Part shown: positions 1 through 6,605 of the stretch, in pieces
How the letters are laid out: every line of letters starts with the position of its first letter
How positions within the stretch are numbered: position 1 is the stretch's first letter
Origin: DASTCZ01 sp035308165
GTDB taxonomy: Bacteria > Acidobacteriota > Terriglobia > Acidiferrales > UBA7541
NCBI GenBank assembly: GCA_035308165.1
Contig: DATGHC010000033.1
Location: forward strand, 18,061-82,060
Direction of reading: 5' to 3'
Length of the DNA stretch: 64,000 nt
Program-made: the position numbers and the translations under genes
The notes under the pieces: model-generated
Database searches by the model: none
What the model was told of the DNA's origin: nothing
What the model saw: only the letters and a program-made list of their open reading frames with translations

Positions 1-142
1 CCTGAGTGTCTCGACCATGCGCTTTGCCGGCCGCGCCACTCTCACCATTGAGTACCAGAAGTATGAAATTGTTGCAGCCCGGACCGTAGGAGAACCTGTT
101 TCCGGTGCGGGCTCCCCCAATAATCCAGACTCACGTCACTGA
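1..142 (+). CDS. C-terminal end of an unidentified protein (cut by window edge)
   Basis: An open frame enters from the left edge (first full codon at base 2) and ends with TGA at 140-142, giving 46 residues. The start of the fragment (TMRFAGRATLTIEYQKYEIV) is beta-strand-like; the end is polar and rich in Gly, Ser, Pro and Asn, like a disordered tail. Codon use matches the following genes. I do not recognise the family. The stop lies 175 bases before the phosphate genes, so it is probably a separate unit. The main uncertainty is that so little of the gene is visible. Confidence 0.45.
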   Translation, partial: LSVSTMRFAGRATLTIEYQKYEIVAARTVGEPVSGAGSPNNPDSRH

Positions 143-248
143 ACGCGCGCGGTCAATTATCTGGAACTCTTTCTCCATGTCAGTTGTTTTTCCGCCCCCA
201 AATCCTATGGCTCGATAACCGTGCATCTCCCGCGCCCCGGCAGGTTCC

Positions 249-277
249 TTGCGGCTCGCCCATAGTTCGGCTATAGT
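249..277 (+). promoter_or_regulatory. Candidate sigma-70 promoter for the phosphate genes
   Basis: A TTGCGG -35-like box (249-254) and a TATAGT -10 box (272-277) are separated by 17 bases. Transcription would start near 284, leaving a leader of about 34 bases that carries the AGGGGAAG ribosome binding site before the ATG at 318. The -10 is good and the -35 is weak. No Pho box is evident. Confidence 0.4.
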
Positions 278-317
278 CAGGCCCTCCACCATCTTTGAAT
301 CAGGGGAAGAAAACCGC

Positions 318-944
318 ATGCCCAGTTTCCTGAGGCGCCTCATGCCGCGCGAGGACAATTTTTTCGAAATGTTCGTCGCCCTTGCGCAAAACGCGAACGA
401 AGGCGCAGCGGTGCTGGTCGAGATGCTCCAGAAAGACGATGGTGCCGAGAAGTACGCCCAGCGCATCAAGGATTTGGAGCATGCCGGCGACAACCTGACC
501 CACACGCTTCTGACCCGGCTGAACAAGACATTTATTACTCCATTTGACCGTGAAGATATCCAGTTGCTCTCCAGCCGCATAGACGACATTTTGGATCTGA
601 TCGATGCTGCAGCCAGCCGCATGATCACTTACCGCATCGCCCATGTCCGCCGCGGTGTCGCCGACCTTGCTCAAATCCTTAATGATGCCACTCGGGAAGT
701 GGCAGTCGCCGTAAGCGCTTTGGGAAAACACGACCACATTATGGACAAGTGCATCGAGATCAATCGCCTCGAAAACGAAAGCGACCGCGTGTCCCGCATG
801 CTGATTGCGCAACTCTTCGATGAAGAAAAAGATCCTGTCCAGATCATCAAGTGGAAGGAAATTATCGAAGTAATCGAAGCGGCGGTGGACAAGTGTGAAG
901 ACGTCGCCAATGTAATCGAGACCGTCACCCTGAAGAACGCATGA
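318..944 (+). CDS. DUF47 family (PhoU-like) phosphate transport regulator
   Basis: This 208-residue helical protein begins MPSFLRRLMPREDNFFEMF and matches the DUF47/TIGR00153 group, cytoplasmic PhoU relatives encoded next to PiT phosphate permeases and thought to modulate them. Acidic helix motifs such as KDLEHAGDNLTH and EINRLENESDRV are the kind that bind metal clusters in PhoU proteins. I chose ATG 318 because AGGGGAAG sits just before it; an in-frame GTG/TTG-type extension back to 249 would have no supporting ribosome site and would overlap the putative promoter. The permease gene starts 10 bases after the stop, so the two are almost certainly co-transcribed. The family assignment is firm; the regulatory role is known only from family context. 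Confidence 0.9.
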   Translation: MPSFLRRLMPREDNFFEMFVALAQNANEGAAVLVEMLQKDDGAEKYAQRIKDLEHAGDNLTHTLLTRLNKTFITPFDREDIQLLSSRIDDILDLIDAAASRMITYRIAHVRRGVADLAQILNDATREVAVAVSALGKHDHIMDKCIEINRLENESDRVSRMLIAQLFDEEKDPVQIIKWKEIIEVIEAAVDKCEDVANVIETVTLKNA

Positions 945-954
945 GTCCGGCGCC

Positions 955-1944
955 GTGAGCAGCTTCCACCTCGTAATCTTGATTGTCGGCATCGCGTTGG
1001 CATTCGATTTCTCGAATGGATGGCATGATGCCGCGAATTCCATCGCTACGGTCGTTTCCACTCGAGTCTTGAGCCCGGGCCTCGCCGTTCTGTGGGCCGC
1101 CTTCTGGAATTTCATTGCCGCTTTTGTCTTTGGTACCGCAGTGGCAAAAACAATGGGCACGGGTATGGTGCGCATCGAATTTGTCAATGAGCGCGTGCTG
1201 ATCGCCGGGCTCATTGGCGCAATCCTCTGGAATCTGTTCACTCTGGTTCTCGGCCTGCCCACCAGCTCGTCTCACGCACTGATGGGAGGTTATGGAGGGG
1301 CAGTAGTGGCTCGATCCGGGTTCGGCGCCATTATCCTTTCGGGTTGGACCAAGCCCGTTATCTTCATTTTCATGGCGCCTTTCATCGGCATGTTTACCGC
1401 CATCCTCGTCACTATCCTCACCAGTTGGGCGGTCCGAAACCAATCCCCCTCCAGGGTGGACCGCTGGTTTCGCCGCCTGCAACTAATTTCCGCCGCGGGT
1501 TACAGCCTTGGCCACGGCACAAACGACGCACAAAAAAGCATGGGTATCATCACTACGGCCCTGGTCGCCGGCGGATTGATCAAAACGTTCGCTGTGCCCT
1601 TTTGGGTGATTCTGACCTGTCACCTGGCTATGGGCTGCGGCACCATGGCGGGGGGCTGGCGCGTAGTGAAGACCATGGGCCAGCGCATCACCAAGCTCAA
1701 TCCATTCGGGGGTTTTTCTGCCGAAACTGCGGGGGCTTTGACGCTGGTCGGCACCGCTCACTTCGGCATTCCGGTCAGCACCACCCACACCATCACGGGA
1801 GCCATCGTTGGCGTTGGCGCCTCTCGTCGGATTACTGCAGTTCACTGGGGGGTCACTCGTCGCATCCTCTGGGCTTGGGTACTGACCATCCCTGGTGCCG
1901 CCGTGATTGGGTTCGGAATCTTCCGTCTCCTGACCAATTGGTGA
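955..1944 (+). CDS. pit: PiT family inorganic phosphate transporter
   Basis: This 329-residue hydrophobic protein has the two inverted PiT signatures: NGWHDAANSIATVVSTRVLSPG-type near residues 21-42 in the N-half and LGHGTNDAQKSMG in the C-half. It also has paired GLPTSSSHAL and GIPVSTTHTITGA loops, which in the family form the phosphate and cation site. PiT carriers move metal-phosphate or sodium-phosphate across the inner membrane at low affinity. The start is GTG at 955, ten bases after the DUF47 stop. No ATG in this frame gives a complete first signature, so the GTG is well supported. Substrate could also include sulfate in some PiT relatives, but pairing with DUF47 favours phosphate. Confidence 0.93.
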   Translation: MSSFHLVILIVGIALAFDFSNGWHDAANSIATVVSTRVLSPGLAVLWAAFWNFIAAFVFGTAVAKTMGTGMVRIEFVNERVLIAGLIGAILWNLFTLVLGLPTSSSHALMGGYGGAVVARSGFGAIILSGWTKPVIFIFMAPFIGMFTAILVTILTSWAVRNQSPSRVDRWFRRLQLISAAGYSLGHGTNDAQKSMGIITTALVAGGLIKTFAVPFWVILTCHLAMGCGTMAGGWRVVKTMGQRITKLNPFGGFSAETAGALTLVGTAHFGIPVSTTHTITGAIVGVGASRRITAVHWGVTRRILWAWVLTIPGAAVIGFGIFRLLTNW

Positions 1945-2416
1945 GTTCGGCCCAGTTCGGCTTCCTTGAAGTTGGCTTGCGGTCGTATCCGGCAGCGTGC
2001 GGCACGTCCCGTGCGGTGGGCTATTTGGAGGGTTGGTATGTCTCAAAGAACGACCGCAACGTGTGGGATCGGAGCAGCTCTCTAGAAGGCGGCAGAGGAC
2101 TGGACGCGCGCCCAGGGTTGCACCCAACTTGCATCCGACTCGCAACTCACAAACCTGGTTTCTCCGCGAGTCCATCAAGCCCTAGGATTCCAGGTAGTCG
2201 AGCGCAATGTAAATTACTGCAAGACGGTCTAATTCGCCTAAATTCACCGGCCTTTGCACAACTTGATTGACTTCTACACCTTTAAGTCATACTGTCCTCA
2301 CAACCAGACGAGTCGCGCTGTCACCCACATATAGATCAAGTTGGTTCCCCCACCCGCTGCGGGTGAGGTGCCCACTCTCTGGCACTGTTTCCAATTCAAA
2401 TTAAAGGACTTTGCTA
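1945..2416. other. Intergenic stretch without a convincing gene
   Basis: The 472 bases between the phosphate permease and the next secreted-protein gene hold no ORF with plausible coding character; a 62-codon frame at 1997-2185 is Arg/Gln-rich noise. I see a small perfect hairpin at 2351-2365 (CACCCG, 3-base loop, CGGGTG). There is also a possible promoter, TTGACT at 2267-2272 and TACTGT at 2290-2295 with 17-base spacing, facing the downstream gene. The -10 match is poor. An AT-richer segment runs from about 2210 to 2300. Confidence 0.4.
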
Positions 2417-3292
2417 ATGAAAAAGTTTCACCCTTTTCTCGCGGTTGGTCTGTCTCTCCTCTGCGTGACTGTCGCTTCCGCGCAGGATGCCACACCTGCC
2501 CCGAAGTATATTCAAATCTATCGTGAGTTCGTGAAGCCCGGCAAAGGCCCGGCCCATCAGAAGACCGAAGGGGCATTTGCCCGCGACATGAAGAGCAGCA
2601 ATGCCATGCCGAACTACACCGCCATGGTTTCCATCACCGGGCCGAACGAAGCCTGGTTTGTCAGCCGCTACGATTCCGTCGGCGCATGGGGCAAGGATAC
2701 CGAGGACACAGCAAAGAACACCGCTCTCCAGGCCTCTTTGGACCGCGACAACACCGTCGACGGCGAGCTTCTCACCGACTCCCGTAGCATAATCGCCCGC
2801 TTCCGCGACGATCTCAGCCACCGCCCCGGCGTCAGCGTTCCCCTGACGCGCTTTTTCTCCATCACGATTGTCAGGATTCGCCCGGGACATGTTCCCGATT
2901 TCGAGGCCGCCCGGAAAATCATCAAGGACGCTCATGACAAGGCCGCCCCGACATTCAACTACTCTGTCTATCAGGTGACTTCGGGCATGCCCGCCGGCAC
3001 CTTCCTGATCATTTCGTACTACAAAACCCTCGCGGACGTGGACGCAGCAGCGGTCATCCATGGCAAAGAGTATACCGACGCTATTGGCGATGACGGCCAA
3101 AGGAAACTGAATGAGCTGGCTTCCTCGGGAACCATCAGCTCCGACCCATATATTTTTGCCGTGGATCCGAAGATGAGCTATCCCGACAAGCAAACCATTG
3201 CGGCCGATCCGGCTTTCTGGGCTCCCAAGTCGTCTGCCGCACCGGCTCCCACAACCAAGAAGTCTGGCTCGACCAAACCAACCGGCAAATAA
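2417..3292 (+). CDS. Secreted protein of unknown function
   Basis: The product is 291 residues. A signal peptide (MKKFHPFLAVGLSLLCVTVA, then SAQ before the mature DATPAPK) sends it across the inner membrane. ATG 2417 is preceded by TAAAGGACT. The mature part appears to hold two similar alpha/beta halves. One begins YIQIYREFVKPGKG and the other ITIVRIRPGHVPDFEAARK. Both look like the first strand and helix of dimeric alpha-beta barrel (NIPSNAP/ABM-like) folds; that fold is my inference. The C-terminus is a short Ala/Pro/Lys/Thr-rich tail. No catalytic motif is recognisable. A hairpin about 40 bases after the stop suggests a single-gene transcript. Confidence 0.75.
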   Translation: MKKFHPFLAVGLSLLCVTVASAQDATPAPKYIQIYREFVKPGKGPAHQKTEGAFARDMKSSNAMPNYTAMVSITGPNEAWFVSRYDSVGAWGKDTEDTAKNTALQASLDRDNTVDGELLTDSRSIIARFRDDLSHRPGVSVPLTRFFSITIVRIRPGHVPDFEAARKIIKDAHDKAAPTFNYSVYQVTSGMPAGTFLIISYYKTLADVDAAAVIHGKEYTDAIGDDGQRKLNELASSGTISSDPYIFAVDPKMSYPDKQTIAADPAFWAPKSSAAPAPTTKKSGSTKPTGK

Positions 3293-3333
3293 CGGTCGAT
3301 CAGGTCGTTAAACATGTCTCAAGTACAGCTCAG

Positions 3334-3370
3334 GTCTCGGCCCGCCCCGATCCTTCAAGGCGGGCCAGAC
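3334..3370 (+). terminator. Hairpin downstream of the secreted-protein gene
   Basis: GGCCCGCC (3339-3346) and GGCGGGCC (3359-3366) form a perfect 8-bp stem with a 12-base loop. GTCT/AGAC extends it by four pairs across one bulged C. A short T run follows some 12 bases later, so termination would be only partly intrinsic. Confidence 0.5.
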
Positions 3371-3455
3371 CGCAGAGTTTTCATCCCTTTCAATTGAAAT
3401 CCTCCCCCAATGGGCTAAAATCCGCTGTCTCACTGACTTAAAAGGATCGATCCGC

Positions 3456-3887
3456 ATGCCAGATATCAGGCACTCGCTGTTGATTAACGCCCCCGCTGAA
3501 GCCATCTACCCTCTCGTCTCCACCGGCGAAGGCTTCTCGCAATGGTGGTCGGCCGACGTAACCGAGGGCGCGGGAGGCTTGGTGGAGTTGGGTTTCCTTA
3601 ATCGGAGTACGATCTACGCTCTCAAACCTGTGTCCGCCGTCACGCCTCTCGTGGCCAACTGGCTGTGCACCAGCGGCAGGGAGTGGGCCGGCACAAGAAT
3701 CGAATTCAAGCTCGAAAGAAACGGTGGCAAGGCACAGGTTCGCTTCACTCATGCTGATTGGGCCGACGAAACCGACTATTTCATCTCCTGCAACACCGTT
3801 TGGGGAGGGTTGATGTTCCGGCTGCGCGCTGCCGCCGAAGGCAAACCGCAAGGCCCGCTCTTCTTGGCTAATAGCCTTGGGTATTAA
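3456..3887 (+). CDS. SRPBCC / AHSA1-like (START fold) domain protein
   Basis: This 143-residue cytoplasmic protein opens with IRHSLLINAPAEAIYPLVST and GFSQWWSADV, the typical first strand and helix of AHSA1/activator-of-Hsp90-like SRPBCC proteins. The family also contributes the later pattern of a strand, WADETDYFISCNTVWGGLMFRL, and a C-terminal helix. Such proteins bind hydrophobic ligands in a helix-grip cavity, but the ligand cannot be predicted here. The ATG at 3456 follows AAAAGGATCGATCCGC, a fair ribosome site. It is a single-gene unit between the hairpin at 3334-3370 and the hsp20 gene. Confidence 0.8.
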   Translation: MPDIRHSLLINAPAEAIYPLVSTGEGFSQWWSADVTEGAGGLVELGFLNRSTIYALKPVSAVTPLVANWLCTSGREWAGTRIEFKLERNGGKAQVRFTHADWADETDYFISCNTVWGGLMFRLRAAAEGKPQGPLFLANSLGY

Positions 3888-3984
3888 CAGGGCATTACAA
3901 GTCGCTTTGGTTATTCAAATATCTTTGCCTCTTTTCATTTGCCTCTTGATATTCACAACGCACCTTCGCTAATTTCAATTTGGA

Positions 3985-4007
3985 ACAGTCTCCTCCAGCG
4001 AGACTGT
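3985..4007 (+). promoter_or_regulatory. Perfect inverted repeat upstream of the small heat shock gene
   Basis: ACAGTCTC (3985-3992) and GAGACTGT (4000-4007) form an 8-bp perfect dyad with a 7-base spacer, 64 bases before the hsp20 start. It is not the CIRCE consensus. It may be a repressor operator or the stem of a leader RNA structure; the sequence alone does not decide. Confidence 0.4.
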
Positions 4008-4071
4008 ATTGATCGCGGGACGGAGCCGGAACCAAATCGAAGTTGAATTCTCAGGAAAGGGGCACACAAGC

Positions 4072-4599
4072 ATGGAAGAGAAGGCAGCCAACAAGATTGA
4101 TCATGCTTTGGATACTTTCAAGCTGACCGTGGGCGATCCGTTCCTCGAGCGGGCGCGGGAAATCAACAACCAGATTGCTCAACGCGCTTACGAGTTTTTT
4201 GAGGCTAGCGGTTTCACGCACGGTCACGACCGAGAGAACTGGATTCTTGCTGAATCGGAAATCCTCCAACCCGCCGCCGTGGACATCACGGAGACGGAAA
4301 ACGAAATCACGCTTCGCGCGGAAGTGCCGGGTTTCAAGGAAAGGGAACTCGAAGTACATGTCGCTCCGTTTTCCATCTGTATTTCCGGCGAACGGCGCGA
4401 GATGAGCGAGCAGAAGGAAGGGAAGACAATTATTTCCGAGCGCCGTGCGCGCCAGGTCTACCGCCTGCTCGATCTGCCATCGCAGGTTGATCCCAACCTT
4501 GTCATCGCCACGCTCAGCGACGGCGTTCTCGAAATCAAACTCTCAAAGGTTGGCGTCGGGAAGAAAGTTCCTGTCCTGGCCAAGGCTGCCGGAGCCTGA
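4072..4599 (+). CDS. Hsp20 / alpha-crystallin family small heat shock protein
   Basis: The product is 175 residues. An N-terminal helical arm (about 1-70) precedes the alpha-crystallin domain. That domain starts near AAVDITETENEITLRAEVPG, passes through ELEVHVAPFSICISGERRE, and closes with the hallmark A-x-x-x-(D)GVLEIKLSKV. The family forms ATP-independent oligomeric chaperones that hold unfolding proteins. I chose ATG 4072 because TCAGGAAAGGG lies just upstream; extension to 4009 would run through the inverted repeat region. The canonical C-terminal I-x-I/V anchoring motif is not obvious; KKVPVLA may play that part. It is a single gene. Confidence 0.9.
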   Translation: MEEKAANKIDHALDTFKLTVGDPFLERAREINNQIAQRAYEFFEASGFTHGHDRENWILAESEILQPAAVDITETENEITLRAEVPGFKERELEVHVAPFSICISGERREMSEQKEGKTIISERRARQVYRLLDLPSQVDPNLVIATLSDGVLEIKLSKVGVGKKVPVLAKAAGA

Positions 4600-4809
4600 T
4601 CCGTTCCAGCGGATAGCAGTAGCTGTTCATTTGCTTTCGTGACTGGCTGCATTTGTCCATCTGGCGGACATTTCTCGTCCTCCAGATTCACCATGGGGGA
4701 TTTCGCTCTCTAAAAACTTTTCCTTTTCGGATTCGCCCAACTTGCGCCCCAGCCGCAAATCGCGATCTGTTCCCGCCATCGCGCCTCAGTGTCATAACCA
4801 CCGTCTCTC

Positions 4810-4837
4810 TGGACAAAATCGTTTTCCACTCTATAAT
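4810..4837 (+). promoter_or_regulatory. Sigma-70 promoter for the DUF3300 gene
   Basis: TGGACA (4810-4815, five of six matches to the -35 consensus) and a perfect TATAAT (4832-4837) are 16 bases apart. Transcription would start near 4844, giving a leader of about 59 bases containing CACAGGAGG before the ATG at 4903. This is one of the best promoter matches seen in the window. Confidence 0.6.
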
Positions 4838-4902
4838 ACGCGTCCAGAAAGCACGGTCCGGCGAACCACGCTTCCACGAGTCGCACGCACAGGAGGTTCC
4901 GG

Positions 4903-6270
4903 ATGAAAGTGATTCAAAATAAAACGACAAGTCTGGCCTGCATCATCTCATGCGCCCTTGCAGTAGCCTTCTGTTGCTCATCGTTGCAGGCACGCACTCA
5001 TGAAGGGCTCGCGCTCTCACTCCAGAATCCGCCTCCGGCGCAAACGCAGTCCACGCAGCCTGCGCAGCCGCAGTCCGCACCACTGCCGGCCGATCAGTTG
5101 CAGCAGATCGTTGCGCCCATCGCTCTATACCCCGACGCGCTGGTCGCTCAGATCCTGGCCGGTGCCGCCTATCCCAGTGAAATCGAGGATGCTCAGCATT
5201 TCCTTAAAGACAATCCCGATCTGAAAGGTACCGACCTGGCCACAGAAGTGGACAAGAAGGATTGGGACCCCAGCGTGAAAGCGCTCACGCAGTTTCCCTC
5301 CGTCCTTTCCAACATGGATCAGAATCTTTCCTGGACCACCACGCTGGGCAACGCCAATCAAAGTCAGCAGGCCGACGTGTTGGACGCGGTCCAATTCATG
5401 CGCGCCAAGGCGCAAGCCGCCGGAAATCTGAAATCCACCCCGCAGCAGACCGTCACAACGCAGGACAAAACCATCGTCATTCAACCTGCCCGGCCTCAAG
5501 TTGTTTACGTTCCCGAATACGACCCTGCGGTCGTCTATGGCTATCCCGTTGCCGTTTGGCCCGGCTTCCACCCCTGGTGGGGATTCTGGGGCGGCGGCCC
5601 GTATTTCCATTGGGGTCTTGGATTCGGTATCGGTCCCTGGGGCGGATTTGGCTGGGGCTGGCGGGCTTGGGGTTTTAACTGGGCTGGCAGAGGTTTGCTG
5701 TTTCACGGCGGAGTATACGCCTTTCACAATGGCGCCGCTTATGCTCGCGGTTACGCACACGGCGTCGCCGCGGCAAATCGGGCAGATCGCCGAGCAGATG
5801 CAAATGGGAACGCAAATCGTGGCCAGTCCGGCACAGGAAAGACCACTGGTCAAACCGGAACGCGTTCAGGCACCGGCACACAATCTGCCTCTAAGTCGGG
5901 AACGCAAAACGGAACCCGCTCGGGCACGCAATCTGGAACTCGCTCAGGCACTGCCTCTGCCGCAAACCGTGGCGGAAGTCCGTCAGGTGGTGCTTCAGCC
6001 AATTCCAAAACCGGCACAACGTCGGGCACGCGAGGTGGCGGGACTGGTGGCCGAAGTGGCAATGGCGGGCGAAGTGGCAACGGTGGACGTTCAGGGACCG
6101 GCGGCCGAAGCGGCACTAACGCCAAAGGCGGAACTGGGGGCCGCGGAGGCAGCGGCGGAAAAGGTGGTAGCGGCGGTCGCAGCGGAGGGGGATCCCGGGG
6201 CGGCGCGCGTGGAGGCGGTGGATCTCGCGGCGGAGGCGGCGGCCACGGCGGTCGTGGAGGTCGCGACTAG
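4903..6270 (+). CDS. DUF3300 secreted protein with Gly/Ser/Thr-rich repetitive tail
   Basis: The product is 455 residues. A signal peptide spans about 1-30 (LACIISCALAVAFCC core). A Pro/Gln linker follows, then the DUF3300 domain at about 60-210: LQQIVAPIALYPDALVAQIL, the DAQHFLKDNPDLKG segment, and VYVPEYDPAVVYGYPV. Next is a Trp/Gly-rich stretch (WPGFHPWWGFWGGGP), and the last 150 residues are low-complexity GT/GS/GGR repeats. DUF3300 proteins are envelope or secreted proteins of unknown role. The strong promoter and AGGAGG site suggest high expression. The tail resembles disordered or nucleic-acid/surface-binding RGG-like segments, but no function can be claimed. A stem-loop directly follows the stop. 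Confidence 0.88.
   Translation: MKVIQNKTTSLACIISCALAVAFCCSSLQARTHEGLALSLQNPPPAQTQSTQPAQPQSAPLPADQLQQIVAPIALYPDALVAQILAGAAYPSEIEDAQHFLKDNPDLKGTDLATEVDKKDWDPSVKALTQFPSVLSNMDQNLSWTTTLGNANQSQQADVLDAVQFMRAKAQAAGNLKSTPQQTVTTQDKTIVIQPARPQVVYVPEYDPAVVYGYPVAVWPGFHPWWGFWGGGPYFHWGLGFGIGPWGGFGWGWRAWGFNWAGRGLLFHGGVYAFHNGAAYARGYAHGVAAANRADRRADANGNANRGQSGTGKTTGQTGTRSGTGTQSASKSGTQNGTRSGTQSGTRSGTASAANRGGSPSGGASANSKTGTTSGTRGGGTGGRSGNGGRSGNGGRSGTGGRSGTNAKGGTGGRGGSGGKGGSGGRSGGGSRGGARGGGGSRGGGGGHGGRGGRD
5818..6267 (+). repeat. Low-complexity coding repeats (SGT then GGRSG units)
   Basis: The last third of the DUF3300 gene encodes tandem imperfect units, first of the type SGTQ/SGTR (about 5820-5960) and then GGRSGNGG/GGRSGTGG (about 6030-6260). 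The DNA is correspondingly repetitive and may vary in copy number between strains. The alternative frames it opens are artefacts of this composition. Confidence 0.7.
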
Positions 6271-6605
6271 ATCTTGGCGGTGCCAATTATTCGGCCGCCA
6301 ATCATTCGGAAATTGTTGCGGCGGAGATTGAATATTTCACGCGGGAGTTTTACGGCTCGCCCTCGCTTTTCCCAAAGGAGAGTCTGTCAAGAGCGAGCCA
6401 TTCATATCAGGTAAACTTACCTGAAAACAACTATACCCTCTTTTGGGTTTGGTACGCAGATTTCTTGAGTGTTGTTCTGCTGGGTTATGGGATGCCGCTT
6501 AACGCGGTATTGTAGATGCGCTTTGATGGAAGGCGAGGGGCCAGGTCCCATCGATCTACGGCCCTTCCGTCGGCGACCCAGGCACATCGTAAGGGAAGTA
6601 CACTC
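6271..6605. other. Intergenic region between convergent genes, with two inverted repeats
   Basis: No gene is apparent in these 335 bases. A stem-loop with 7-bp perfect arms (TTGGCGG 6274-6280, CCGCCAA 6295-6301, 14-base loop) directly follows the DUF3300 stop and may act as a terminator. Further on, CAGGTAA (6409-6415) and TTACCTG (6418-6424) form a compact 7-2-7 palindrome that looks more like a protein-binding dyad than a terminator. It belongs to neither gene start. Confidence 0.45.

Noticed and set aside
300..1262. Long minus-strand ORF of 320 codons opposite the phosphate genes
   Set aside because: It is antisense to two well-recognised genes, and the protein has no coherent composition or family; high GC opens such frames.
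1997..2185. Possible small gene of 62 codons after the phosphate transporter
   Set aside because: It lacks a ribosome site, and Arg/Gln/Pro-rich composition is not protein-like.
1344..2270. Plus-strand ORF of 308 codons overlapping the PiT gene
   Set aside because: It is out of frame with a clear PiT permease and is rich in His, Arg and Gly.
5818..6267. Repeats that could suggest a CRISPR array
   Set aside because: The units are short, in frame with the coding sequence, contiguous and without spacers; no cas genes are present.
5501..6331. Plus-strand ORF of 276 codons in the DUF3300 gene, Ala/Glu/Val-rich tail
   Set aside because: It is the shifted frame of the low-complexity repeats and has no start signal.
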